Shown piece after piece: positions 10,725-22,151 of a DNA stretch of 64,000 nucleotides. Below the pieces are notes generated by a model. The model worked only from the letters and a program-made list of their open reading frames with translations. It ran no database searches and was not told where the DNA came from. Source of the stretch: Azolla caroliniana (lineage: Eukaryota; Polypodiophyta). The stretch covers positions 8,370,001-8,434,000 of the forward strand of contig JBHGNT010000015.1 in the NCBI GenBank assembly GCA_043228905.1. Direction: 5' to 3'. Position 1 is the first letter of the stretch, and the number at the start of each line of letters is the position of its first letter. The position numbers were made by a program, and so were the translations under genes.

Positions 10725-12722
10725 TAGTTTTTGGTGACCACTAAGGCAAGCCCCCTTTGAGGATAAAGTCGAAGACTAATACACGGCAAAGTCATGGCAA
10801 CAACGAAATGTGCAAGAAATCAAATCAATGATGTGCGAGAAATGGTGATGGTGATTGGACGCCGTCGAGAAATATAACACGGTGATGTTGGGCGAGAGGA
10901 AGTCGCAAAATGATGTGCGATGGAAGTATATGCAAGAGAACCCGAAATGGAATCAACGAGAGTGCAAGAATGGCAACAACGTTTGTGCGAGGTTGCGATT
11001 AGTGTCGATATGCGTGTTTCCAAATGCGGTTTGGAACAATGTGAGTGTTTTCAAAAGCATGGTGCAAGATGCATGGTTGGACAAACAACGACACGACCAG
11101 AAAGAGAAGCCCATCAAGAGACTGCGAAGGAAGAAGCAGTGTGTGGAGTGGATGCCGGCAGGATGTGCTGAGAATGCACAAGATATGGTTCCAGAAGAAG
11201 AAACGCGGAGAGAGTTGGAACCAGAATTGGAACCAGATCCAGAGTAGGTTAACAATGAAGGGCCGAAGAAGATGGGGAAGGAGATGTAGATGTAAACCAG
11301 ACATCGACTACCAAAGAAACCAACAACGCCGGAAAGACACGATCAGATGCACTAGACAAAGACGACAAAAAGACACTACTCAAACAGACACAAAGAATGG
11401 AACAATGAAGGAGAAACACGACCAGAACAGATGCTAAGAACCAGTACAACAAAAACAAGACCACATGTGCCCTCTAGGTCATCGTCATCAAGTGGAAAGC
11501 GGAAAAAGCAACGGCGACAGGAGCGCAGACGACCAAAATGGCCAGATATGGGAGCAGCTAGACAGTAGTCGAACTGACAGCCGAAAAACTGGCCGGAATA
11601 GACCAGAAGACGACGGACAATGCCGAATTACGACGAACCGACAAAGGAACGACGGCCGGATGGCCACCGTACGAAGAGCGGCTGAAGCACGGCGGATGAA
11701 GTACTGGCCAAAGAGCAACCAGTATGGCGGCCAAACAGTGGCTGGAGAGCGGCCAGAATGCAGGACAAATGGCCGGACGACGACGACGCTATACGGTAGA
11801 GGCCGGACAGTGGCGGCCAGACAACCGATGGTCGTAAAGAATAGAGACAGCCGAACAAAGATGACAAACCAGAGAATGGCCAGACAGGGTCGACATAGAT
11901 GGTAACGACGCCAAAAAATGCAGAACAACAACGGAAATCGGCGGCCGGACAGCCACGTCCGAACATCGAAGGACACCAATGGCAAGGACACCGACGGCAA
12001 CGGAGCCGGAGATGGAAACAAAAACAAAAACAAAGACTGAGACAACCAAATACCGAGATGGAGATGAATAGAGAAGGCCAGACAAACACAGACAAAAACA
12101 GAGAGTGATAGCCACGGACAATGGACATAGCGGTGGTGAAAGAAGGAAGAAAAACAAGAAAAGAGGATGAAGATAAAAAGAAGAGAAAGATGAAGCAGAA
12201 TCAGAAAAGAAGAAGAAGAGGAAGAAGAGGAAGGAGACATGTAGTCGTTGATGAATAGAGAAGGAAAGAGAGGAAGACCAAATAGAAAAGGGAGGGAAAG
12301 AGAACCATAAGGAGCATCCTAGGAATTACGAATACATAAGGGTATAACGAGCTGATTTCATAAACATAAGGCTACATAATTAAAAAATTTAAAAATCAAA
12401 GGGCACCTATGGAATTTCGAAAACTCATGAACCTAAAAGAAATGGATGCGATCCACACACAACTCACAAGATACAAAGAAGAACACACATACAAACAACG
12501 TCTTTTTGACGACACAAATGATGTTACCAAAGTTTGTGAGCCGACAGAACGAGAATGTTTGTGTCGATGAAGTCGGTGACCGATGAAGATGTTCAAGTCA
12601 AGCGCTTCGATTGAGGGAGTCGATCATTGAGACGATCGATGGAAGTTCCAATCGAAGAAAGATTATGATCAAGGCATGTGGGATCGACGTGCAAGGCACT
12701 CTCCCAGGGGCGTGCCATATTG

Positions 12723-12960
12723 TGTTACTGTACGAGATGTACGGGTGATTGATAACTGTGATAAGTGAGGGTGAAAGATGTAATGTGTTGATATGTGTGT
12801 GTAATGTTATGTGATTATGAGTGTGAATGTAAGTGTGAGTGTGGTGGATATGAAGAGGTGTGAGTGAGTGACTAGGTGTGAATGCCCAAGGGGCTTGCAC
12901 CCTTGTGTATCTACCCCTTTGTACCTATTTAACCCCTTATGGGGAATGAATGAATGAAGG

Positions 12961-13008
<48 letters not shown>

Positions 13009-13186
13009 CCCCTTAACGTTGAACCCCCTTGGGAGGGGGGTGGAGCCATTCTAGGCACCACCCCCCACCCCACAATGCGTGTCTTGTTCTTCTTGATCTC
13101 TCTCACCATCATGTTGTTCATCATTTTCATTATTACACCATTACTATTCATCCTCATCCTCTACCCTAACCCTAAAACATACAACA
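12723..13186 (+). repeat. B-type LTR (464 bp)
   Basis: Starts TGTTACTGTACGAGATG and ends AAACATACAACA; nearly the same as the two LTRs of element B. It contains a (CT)n run (12965-13006), an inverted GGGGGG block near 13033, and telomere-like ACCCTAACCCTAAAA at 13163-13178. Confidence 0.85.
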
Positions 13187-14851
13187 CTAGCAGCTATGCT
13201 CAGAACAGTTCATATGGATGTCATCTTCATGACTGGTGCGAATATTTGGTCGAAGTCAACACCCTTTTTCTGTTGAAAGCCCTTTGCCACTATGTGGGCT
13301 TTATACCTGGGCTCATTGTCGGCTTCTCTAGTTTTCACCTTGTAGACCCACTTATTCCTGAGTTCTCTCTTACCTTTCGGCAACGCTACTAGGTCGTAGG
13401 TGTAATTCTCGTGCAAGGAGTCCATCTCATCTTGCATCACGTTCAGCCATTTCTCCCTGTTCTTGTCGGTTATGGCTTCATCATAGCAGTCTGGTTCACC
13501 TTCATCAGTCAAGAGGATGTATTGACTAGCATATGTTGTCGGTGCTTTTCTTTCTCTGAGTGGGTATCTCCTTCCACTTGTTGTCGGCTCTCGTTCAAGT
13601 GTCTCTCTTGACTCTCCTCTTTTCTCGGGTTCATATATGTCATTCGACATCTCTTGGTTGGACGACTCCAACTCATATTCCTCGATCGACCTTAGCAATT
13701 CTGCCGACTGACACTCATAGTTGGTCGGTCTCTCCGAGTCGACCAACTCGGATTCGCCTGTGATAACTAGCTGTCTCCGAACAGCCGACGAAGTTGGTTC
13801 ACTTGACCTCAAGTTGATAGTAGTGGAGGTTGACTGGTTAGTTGATTCTGACTTGTGTCGCTTCCAGTCCTCTATTATCTTGTCTTCCAAGAAGACTACG
13901 TCCCGACTCCTCACTACTTTCTTGTCGACTAGGTCCCATAGCCTATAGCCGAACTCATCTTCAGAGTATCCCATGAATATGCATGCTTTCGACTTACTGT
14001 CGAGTTTTGCCCTTTGATCCTTCTATACATGCATATACGCCAAACATTCGAACACCCTCAGATACTAGTAGGAGACATCCTTTCCCGTCCACACCCACTA
14101 TGGGACATCACCCTTCAATGGCATTGAGGGAGACCTGTTCATCAGGTAAACAACTGTATACATCACCTCAACCCAATAGGGTTTCGGTAGTTTAGCATGA
14201 GAGAGCATGCTCCTCGCTCTCTCCATGATTGTTTGATTCATCCTCTCTACAAGCCCGTTCAACTCAAGGGTCTTCGACACTGTGTATTCGACTTGAATAC
14301 CTTGGGCCTGACAGTATTCCTCAAACTACCCTCTATATTTGCCACTGTTGTCAGTTTAGACAACCTTCAACTTCCGACCCGACTCTCGTTCGGCTCTTGC
14401 CTGGAACTCCTTGAAGAACGACAGTACTTGATCCTTCGACTTTAGTACGAAGGCCCATGTCTTCCGACTATAGTCATCAATAAACGTCACAAAGTACTGT
14501 CCACCTCGATGCGATGGAGCATCTACATAGCACACATCCGTGTGTACTACTAGTTCGAGTGGCACTTCTCTTCTTTTCGGTGGTCTTGCGTAGAATGTTG
14601 CTTTGTTCTACGTACCAACTAAATAGTCGACGCACTTCTTCAGGTGCACTCCCTTGACTTCTGGTAGGCGTTTCTGGTTGGCTAACAGATGCAGTCCCTT
14701 CTCGCTCATGTGGCCTAGCCTCTTATGCCATATCTCTCCTGCTGAGTCTGTTGCTACATTCACATCCAACTTGCACAGTGGGACATGCATCATATATAAT
14801 GTGCCTTCTTTCTGTGTTCGGGCTACTATGAGATTTCCTCGGCAGAACTTC
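13187..14851 (-). pseudogene. copia G integrase and start of RT (left part)
   Basis: Minus-strand copia coding, read from 14851 to 13187. GAG-pre-integrase IWHKRLGHMSEKG (near 14730) is followed by integrase with VVHTDVCYVDAPS, FIDDYSRKTW and NGLVERMNQTIMERA, then the linker RRYPLRERKAPTTY and the RT start NKWVYKVKTREAD to FAPVMKMTSI near 13210. It contains several stops and frame changes. Everything downstream of this RT point, including the YVDD box, is missing because the B-type LTR abuts at 13186. The upstream part resumes at 18840 beyond element B. Confidence 0.85.
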
Positions 14852-15320
14852 TGTTACCGTACGAGATGTACATGTGATTGATAAGTGTGATAAGTGAGGG
14901 TGAACGATGTAATGCATTGATATGTATGTGAGTGTGAATGTAAGTGTAAGTGTGGTGGATACAATGAGGTGAGAGTGAGTGACTAGGTGTGAATGCCAAG
15001 GGGGCTTGCACCCTTGTGGATCTACCCCTTTGTACCTATTTAACCCCTTATGGGGAATGAATGAATACAACAATAACCATTTCTCTCTCAATCTCTCTCT
15101 TGTCATCTCTCTCTCCCTCTCTCTCTTCCCTCCCCTTAACGTTGAACCCCCTTGGGAGGGGGTTGGAGCCATTCTAGGCACCACCCCCCACCCCACAATG
15201 CTTCTCAATGCTTGTCATCTCTCTCACCATCGATCCCATAACGCTCATCATCCTTATTTAACACGCCATCTCCATCACCAATCATCATTACCATTAACCC
15301 TAACCCTAAAACATACAACA
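14852..15320 (+). repeat. 5' LTR of element B
   Basis: Starts TGTTACCGTACGAG and ends AAACATACAACA. It carries pyrimidine-rich CT blocks (about 15081-15128), the GGGAGGGGG hairpin segment near 15151-15165, and the telomere-like TAACCCTAACCCTAAAACA at 15295-15313. It is followed at once by CCTTTTGGCGACCACTAAGG, the presumed primer site. Confidence 0.9.
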
Positions 15321-15340
15321 CCTTTTGGCGACCACTAAGG
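15321..15340 (+). other. presumed primer binding site of element B
   Basis: CCTTTTGGCGACCACTAAGG directly after the 5' LTR. The core TTTTGGCGACCAC also follows the LTRs of A1 (61551-61563, minus strand) and A2 (minus strand, 289-305), and with one change the LTR at 10228-10724. It starts TGGCG as tRNA-primed sites do. I cannot name the tRNA with confidence. Confidence 0.55.
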
Positions 15341-18054
15341 TGACCCCTTTTGGAGACGGAGTGATACGCGGCGATTTGAGGCATAGTGACGATGATATGT
15401 GAGAGACGTGCAAGAAATGATGATGACATGCACAAAATGGCAACGATGATGTGGGAGAAGCAATGAAGATGTGCAAAAAATGGAATCGACGACGTTGTGC
15501 GAAAGGCAATGACGATGTGCGAAAGAAGTCGGAGATGGAAGATTAACTGCCACATAATTCTACAATGAATTAATCTCTATATGTGTATGTTTTATTTGGT
15601 CTGTTTATGTCATAAATGTCTGAGAAATGGTGCCAAAAATGTACGAGACACATTGTGAGTGTGCGAGAATGGCAACATATGTGCGAATTTGCGGTTAGCA
15701 ACGTGTGTGCAAGAAAGCATGGTGCGAGAGACAACCGGAAAGACGGAGACAAGTAACTAGAAAGACAGTCAGACGAACGACGGAGCAGGAATCGACACCG
15801 AAACTCCGAATAGAAGGGAGCCAGTGCTACCACGGCCGGAAAGAGACGCCTACCAGGAGACTGTGGAGGAAGATGCAGTGTGTGGAGCAGAGGCCAATAG
15901 GATGTGCTAGGAATGCACGGGACTGGAGTCGGAAGTGTTCACAGTGTCCAGAAGAAGCATTGCGGAGAGAGAACCAGAGTTGGTTAGCACCGAAGCGGCC
16001 GTAATGGCCGGACGGCAGCCGAAAAGCCCGCCGGAGTAGACGACCGAAACAACGACAATGATGCTGAAAAGCGACGGACGGAGAGACAACCGCCAGACAT
16101 CAACGACATAATGATAACCGGATGACGACTGAACAAAGCGGCCAAGTGACGGACCTCAGCCAAAACTGATGGCCGACTGCAGACTGGCCGGATAGGGCCG
16201 ACAAGGCCGGCGACTACGACAAATGGAGACGGTGATGACCGGACAGGGCCAAATAGACAGAGATGCCAGACAATGACGATAGACGACGACAATGGCGGGA
16301 CCAGACAGACACACACAACAACAGATGAAGTGATAGAGATGGAGACGGATGGAAACCGACAGAGACAATCACGGAGTCGGTGACACAAAATGACCAGACA
16401 AATACGGGAACGACGGCCAAACATTGGCCGAAGAGTGGAAAGAGCGACCAGAATGTTCGGAAACCGGCCGGAATAGCCGAACAATGGCCAAAGTGGCTAG
16501 ACAGGCTGGACAGAGAACCGCAAACGATGACCGGAATGGGCCGAATAGTCTGAACGGTGACGGAGCCGTGATGACAATCGGACGGCGGTGGCCACATACT
16601 AACGGCTAGAGTGGTGACCGACCAGTAGCGGCCCGGTCGGACAGACACAGTGACCGGATGGAGCGGTGGTCGTATAGTGGCAGCAGCACAGCGGCAGCCG
16701 CCGGATTGCGGCTAGATTGATTTCTGGAATGCGCAAAGACACATAGCAACCGTACAGTAGCAGAACCAACTACTAGAAAACGGGCCGGAATGGACCAGAC
16801 GACGACCGGAACAGGCCGCACTAAGACAGCTCGATGGCTAGAACAATTACACCGAAACAGACCGGAAGACAATGGATAGACATTCCGACAAGCGGTCGAA
16901 AGGCACAAAAGCAGCCAAAGTGGCCGAACGGTATCGGAATCGAGGCAGGCGGACCGGACAGGCCAGACAAAAGCACGAGGTCGGACAGTGGCCAAGACAG
17001 AGAGGGAAAGGGCCGGACACCTCAGAAAGCCGAGGCCAAACCAGGGGTCGAACAGCGGACGAGACACAAGATGACCACGACAGAAGGACAATGATAGACA
17101 ATGACAACGGGAAGTGGCTGCCAGACAGCCGGCCTGAATGAACGAGACGAGAAACGACGTCGAAGCGACGACACAGAGGCCTGACAACGCATAGGCGGCC
17201 AAATGAAGTGGCGGTGCCCGGACGGGCCAAATAGAGATGGCAATGGTGACGGCCGACAGTGATGGACGACAACGAAAGACGAACGATGATGATGACTGCT
17301 GGACAAGGCAAAGAGATAAAGATGGAGACGACAACGAAGCTGGGGACAAAAATGATTGAAATGGACAGGCAACAGAAACAAATGACGGCCAGAGCGAATG
17401 ATGGAAACGACCGGAATGATGGACGGCGACAGATCGTCGACCAGAGGGAAGACGGCCGGACAAACGACCAAAAACAGCCGAGAAGAACGGACTAGCCGGA
17501 CATCAGCACCGGAGCGGCCGGATGAAGCGGCAGCAGGCAGAAGGACCGGACAGAGACGGACAACCAGAACCGGCCAACGGAAACGACGACGATAGCAGTA
17601 GAGGGAGATGACATGCAAGCAAAGGGAGAGTGAAGGTTGCGTTTCCTCCCTACCCCAAAACGCCAAACAGAACAAGGAAGAAGTGGAAGAAACAAAGATA
17701 GAAGAAGAAAGAGAGAGGAGGAAACGAAAGACAGGAAGAGGAGAAGAAGCAACGGTTAACACCAAGAAGGAGGAAGAAGATGCAGACAACAAATGAGAGG
17801 GAAAAAGAGAAGAGAGGGGCATGCGAAGAAATTTTAAAATGTTGAGAGTAGCAGCCTAAAATTTCAGAAACGTGGGGGTACTGAATGAAATTTTCAAAAC
17901 TCGAGGGTGTATAATAAAAAAATTTAAAATCAAAGGGCACCTACGAAAATTTGAAAACTCATCAACCTAAAAGAAATGGACGTGATCGACACACAACTCA
18001 CAAAATCAACAAAAGGAACACACATACATAGAACATTTTTTTGACGACCCAAAT

Positions 18055-18278
18055 GATGTTACCGAAGTTCGTGAACCGACAGAACGGGAATGTTCGTGTC
18101 GATGAAGATTCGTTGACCGATGGAGATGTTCGAGTCGAGCGCTCCGATCAAGGGAGTCGATCGTTGATGTTACCAAAGTTCGTAAGTTGATAGAACGAGA
18201 ATGTTCGTGTCGCAGAAGAGTCGCTGACCAACGGCGATGTTCGAGTCAAGCACTTCGATCGAGGGAGTCGATCGTTGA
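18055..18278 (+). repeat. tandem duplication of about 111 bp in element B
   Basis: Two units, both beginning GATGTTACC and ending GGGAGTCGATCGTTGA, with about 20 differences. They share TGTTCGTGTCG and GATGTTCGAGTC. The relative at 10228-13186 holds a single unit, so the duplication is specific to this branch. Confidence 0.75.
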
Positions 18279-18370
18279 GACAACCGATGGAAGTTCCGGT
18301 CGAAGAAAGATTATGATCAAGGCATGTGGGATTGACGTGTAAGGCACTCTCCCACGGGCGTGCCATATTG

Positions 18371-18839
18371 TGTTACCGTACGAGACGTACATGTGATTGA
18401 TAAATGTGATAAGTGAGGGTGAACGATGTAATGCGTTGATATGTATGTGAGTGTGAATGTAAGTGTGAGTGTGGTGGATACAAAGAGGTGTGAGTGAGTG
18501 ACTATGTGTGAATGCCAAGGGGGCTTGCACCCTTGTGGATCTACCCCTTTGTACCTATTTAACCCCTTATGGGGAATGAATGAATACAATAATAACCATT
18601 TCTCTCTCAATCTCTCTCTTGTCATCTCTCTCTCCCTCTCTCTCTTCCCTCCCCTTAACATTGAACCCCCTTGGGAGGGGGGTGGAGCCATTCTAGACAC
18701 CACCCCCCACCCCACAATGCTTCTCAATGCTTGTCATCTCTCTCACCATCGATCCCATAACGCTCATCATCCTCATTAAACACACCATCTCCATCACCAA
18801 TCATCATTACCATTAACCCTAACCCTAAAACATACAACA
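18371..18839 (+). repeat. 3' LTR of element B
   Basis: 469 bp, starts TGTTACCGTACGAG and ends ACATACAACA; same length as the 5' LTR. The base before it is not a clean polypurine tract: the preceding sequence is CCCACGGGCGTGCCATATTG. The telomere-like CCCTAACCCTAAAA lies at 18817-18830. Confidence 0.9.
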
Positions 18840-19837
18840 ACTTCTACTTGCCATTCTAAAAGCTACCATTGTAGCCTTCGTCATCCATCCTTCTAGTCGA
18901 TATCAAATTCAATTTGATATTGGGGATGTGTTGAACATCCTTCAGAGTTAGCCAACACCCTGTCGACATTGTCAAGTAGACACTTCCGATTCCGGCTATT
19001 TTGCAATCTCCACTGTCACCCATCTTTACATAGCCATGATCCCCGGCTATGTAAGTCGAGAAATACTCTCTCGACGGAGTCATGTGGAAAGATGCCCTAG
19101 AGTCGATCACCCAAGTGCATTCTTCTCTTGCCAGGTTTGCACTTGTCTATTTGCAAAAGTTCTTCATTGCTCATAGCAATGGCCGAAGTGTCCTTCTCAT
19201 TAGGAATCTTCCTGGGTTCAACATTGTTTCCAACACCCTTGTCTGTTCTCATGTGTCGACAATCCTTCTATAAGTGTCCAGGTTTTGCACAATAAAAGCA
19301 CACGAGCTTACCTTTGGACTTCGATCTGGCTTGGGACGTTCCCCTTCGTTCTAGGCTTCTTCGCTGGTTCCTTCCTCTGCCAATATGTTGGGTCACGTTC
19401 GACTCCGACTAGGACAAGACTCCCTTCTCCTTCCTCCTTGCTTCCTCATTAAGGATGCATGTCTTCACCGCTTGTAAAGACAGGTTCTCTTCTTGACAGG
19501 AGGTGCTGAGAGTAACCACCAGGTTCTCCCAATTATCCAGTAGTGTGCACATCAGTAGAATGGCCTGCATCACATCATCAAGGGGAAACTTGGTTGCAGC
19601 AAGTTGATTCACATACCCCATGAAAGTGTTGATATGTTCAACGATGCTCTCACCGTCTCTGTATTTCAACCACACGATCTTTCTCATCAATGAGGTTTTA
19701 TTGAGGGCATTCTTCCTCTCATACAGACCTGCCAACTTGTGTTTACAATGTAGGAGATTACAACACTCTCCTATCGAGTGTATAAGCCACATAGGGCTCT
19801 TGCGTTTGTTGTTCCACACACAACTATGGCGTGACAC
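18840..19837 (-). pseudogene. copia G gag-protease (right part)
   Basis: Upstream half of copia G, read from 19837 down. UBN2-type gag with LAGLYERKNALNKTSLMRK and LLDNWENLVVTL; zinc knuckle CFYCAKPGHL then KDC with a stop inside (about 19255-19300); and a protease-like site where the expected DSGAS reads DSRAS near 19100. It ends in SGF-type GAG-pre-integrase sequence next to element B. Gag starts abruptly at about 19837 against LTR-like sequence, so the gag N terminus and primer site are deleted. It is a decayed copy with several stops. Confidence 0.8.
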
Positions 19838-20132
19838 ACTCTCTCTCTTTTCTCAACTCTTCTCTTACTCACACACTCACTACAACCTACACCCTGCACA
19901 CCCTGTGCGAAGAACACACAATACATTTGCCCTAGGCGTATTTATACTAATACATCATATAGGCTATTTACAAGTGTAGCCCCTACTACACATCGCTATT
20001 ATTATTATAACTATAATAATAATAGTCAACAGTTAATCAGTCGACTCCCTATTTGTTTGTCAACTCTTTGACTGTCGGCCCTCCTCGGCCCGAACAGTCG
20101 GCTCCTCCCACGAGAGGGACATATTCCCAATA
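19838..20132 (-). repeat. partial 5' LTR of copia G
   Basis: Minus-strand LTR remnant. Inverted TATA region TATAAATA at 19939-19946, TATTTACAAG-type block as in the F LTRs (near 19970), and GAGGGACATATTCCCAATA at the outer end (about 20114-20132), a decayed form of the F-type terminus. The inner end is lost and runs into gag. A CTCTCTCTCT run at 19839-19850 lies about 96 bp downstream of the TATA box in transcription sense. Confidence 0.6.
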
Positions 20133-20562
20133 GAATCTACATGTCACACTTTGATATAATGCTCTCCAGTTTGATGACATTCAACTATGCTTTCAAGACT
20201 TCTTCTTGAACATCAAGAGTGCCTCCTCACTTTCACATGTATTACGTGAACATGTCATATTTTTTGTGTGGTAGTTCATATTTGACATACAAAGACATGC
20301 TCACCCAAACACAAATCTTTGACTTTCTCTAATAACACACCATAGGCATTAATATTAAGTGTTTCAAGCTTTAGATTGTTTGACAAAGCATAGTTGGATT
20401 ATAGAGATACGTATGAGAGTACAATTTCTTTTATCAATGGATGTTTCATTGAGTTAGTCATCCACATTAAGTGACTTCAGTTTTGTATTGATCATGTTTT
20501 AATTACCAATCCTCTGAGAGTATAGGTTGAGACTACAATTAAATTTTTCTTCATAGACTAGT
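20133..20562. other. intergenic, nothing recognised
   Basis: AT-rich single-copy-looking sequence without a plausible reading frame or repeat seen elsewhere in the window. It ends in the CTAGT target site of the solo LTR that follows. Confidence 0.6.
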
Positions 20563-20974
20563 TGTTGAGAGACAAGCTCAACATTTGTGCGTAATACGAT
20601 GCGTAACCAGTGCGTAGACTGGGTGCATAAAACCGGTACGCAGACCGGTGCGTAGAAAGGCCGTATCGGTGCGTAGACCGAAAGGCCGTTAGAAAGATAT
20701 TCCTCGTAAGGAATAGTTTTGGGAGTAAGTGTCGAGGCTCATTTATGAGCAGTCAAGTATTGTTAGTACTTGTGTCAGCCATTGTCAGGGCTTGTATAAA
20801 AGTGCTCACTGAGCACATCCTATGTACAGATTGAGTATTATTTTCGAATTTAAGTCCTTGTGTTACTCTCTCTCTGTCTGTCCTGTGCGTACTGTGAAAA
20901 CCTAAGCTTTCCATTAAACTTGCGTTTTCTGTTGTTCGGTTTTCCTATATTGCTTTCGCACGCCATTCTTTTCA
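20563..20974 (+). repeat. solo LTR of copia D (412 bp)
   Basis: Starts TGTTGAGAGACAAGCTC, ends CCATTCTTTTCA, and is flanked by CTAGT on both sides (20558-20562 and 20975-20979). The start matches the 3' LTR start of D1 at 63137; the end matches the LTR remnant at about 26960-26995. U3 holds five or so degenerate copies of GGTGCGTAGACCG (20590-20680). TATAAAA lies at 20795-20801 and CTCTCTCTC at 20865-20875. It formed by LTR-LTR recombination of a full element. Confidence 0.92.
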
Positions 20975-20979
20975 CTAGT

Positions 20980-21829
20980 TAATTTGTCAATGTGTTTGAG
21001 AGTGATTACCACTCTCTCACGCTTGAATCACCGTCCACAGGGTGTTACTCCATCAAAACCTTGATAACATTGAGTTGATGAGTTTGCCCACTTCACATCA
21101 TTAATTAAGTAGATGGAAACCCGTACCTTTAAGAATCAATTGACCAAAAACATGACAATCAAATGACTTAATCTTTTACAACCAGCTCTTGAAATAAATA
21201 GGGGGTAAGCATTTGTTCTCATATGAGCGTCACTTAGTAACATGTTATTTTAGGATTTGGATTTTACATATGTTTTATGGGAATGAATATTATGGTGTTT
21301 GCGGATAAGACGTAAACGATAATTTCTTCGTGCCTCAGTCATGATGTGATTAATCAACCTTTTAAATAAGTTTTAGTTAATCATTAATTTCTTGCGCTTA
21401 CTTCATGCCACCATATTCAACCATTGGTATCATATAGTAATGATTCACATAAAGCAAAATCCATGAATATTACCGAAGGTCAAGGTTTTATAAAAATCTA
21501 GTAGAAAAGTATGTACAAAAAGCTTGGCTAAAGCTATATAAAATATTATAAACAAACACTATTCCCCAAACAAGTCTACAAATGTTTGTACAAAAGACTT
21601 GGCTAGAAGCTTTATTGAAATTGGTAAAATAAAAGTAGAATACCAAAACCACAAACAAGAAGTCTAAGGGAAGACCATCCCACACACCAATATACATAGA
21701 TATAACACACATACATCACTCCTTCCTAACTAATGGGAAAGTAGCTTCATTTTGGAAAAAAAAAAAAAAACACACATACATCACTATATATTTCTATAAA
21801 TTTTCAGTCTTCAAAGAATATATAATATA
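20980..21829. other. intergenic, 3' flank of the PERK-like gene
   Basis: AT-rich, with a run of 15 A at 21756-21770 and short palindromic GAGAGTG/CACTCTC near 21000-21018. I see no gene. It should contain the 3' untranslated region of the minus-strand gene ending at 21830. Confidence 0.5.
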
Positions 21830-22096
21830 TCAACTAGCGCAAGCAATGTAGGCCATGGGAGAATTATGATGACGATAGAGGTGGTGACTTTGTCGATGTG
21901 AGAATCCATTTTGTGGACATATTTCATCCAACAATTGGTTAATGTACTTTTGACATAGTTTCCATTCCTCATGGCTCACATTTGGTGGTGATATCCAATT
22001 GTTCTTACTAGGCTCATAATATATGATTTCCTGTTCACATAATGAAATACAAAATTTCATCAGTTATTGAACAATATGATCATGAACTCTCTCTCT

Positions 22097-22151
<55 letters not shown>

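Larger units (their letters stand above)
10228..13186 (+). mobile_element. chimeric LTR element: A-type 5' LTR, B interior, B 3' LTR
   Basis: The left LTR (10228-10724) aligns with the A-family LTRs. The interior (10725-12722) aligns with the interior of element B (for example AAGCAGTGTGTGGAG near 11135 against ATGCAGTGTGTGGAG near 15871). The right LTR (12723-13186) is B-type. The switch lies at or near the shared primer-site core TTTTGGYGACCAC. The interior has no gag or pol. Flanking 5-mers differ (GAATG left, CTAGC right), so it is not a simple insertion product. A recombinant or template-switch product is the inference. Confidence 0.65.
15321..18370 (+). other. non-coding interior of element B
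   Basis: About 3 kb with no retrotransposon protein motifs. The plus strand is rich in A, G and C and poor in T over long stretches (roughly 15700-17800), with recurring GGCCGGA, GGACAG and TGGCCGGA words. T-poverty removes stop triplets from the minus strand and creates long meaningless frames there. Near the 3' end a unit of about 111 bp is duplicated in tandem (18055-18165 and 18166-18278); the chimeric relative has it once (12525-12635). The 3' sub-terminal piece CCCACGGGCGTGCCAT at 18352-18367 matches gypsy A. Confidence 0.7.
14852..18839 (+). mobile_element. non-coding LTR retrotransposon B (LARD-like), complete, 3988 bp
   Basis: Two 469-bp LTRs differing at about 14 positions by hand count flank a 3.05-kb interior, with a 5-bp target duplication ACTTC at 14847-14851 and 18840-18844. 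It is inserted in copia G. The interior encodes no gag, protease, RT or integrase motif on either strand, so it must have used enzymes from another element. Its primer-site region and 3' sub-terminal sequence resemble gypsy A. LTR divergence near 3% points to an older but not ancient insertion. Confidence 0.9.

Noticed and set aside
11488-12240. 250-codon minus-strand frame in the chimeric element
   Set aside because: Same composition effect as in element B; Ser/Phe/Leu-rich product without motifs, and not kept in frame between the two B interiors.
16606-17822. Long open frames (266-285 codons) on the minus strand of element B
   Set aside because: The plus strand is T-poor here, so minus-strand stop triplets are rare by composition. 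The products are low-complexity and match no family; overlapping frames are open at the same time.
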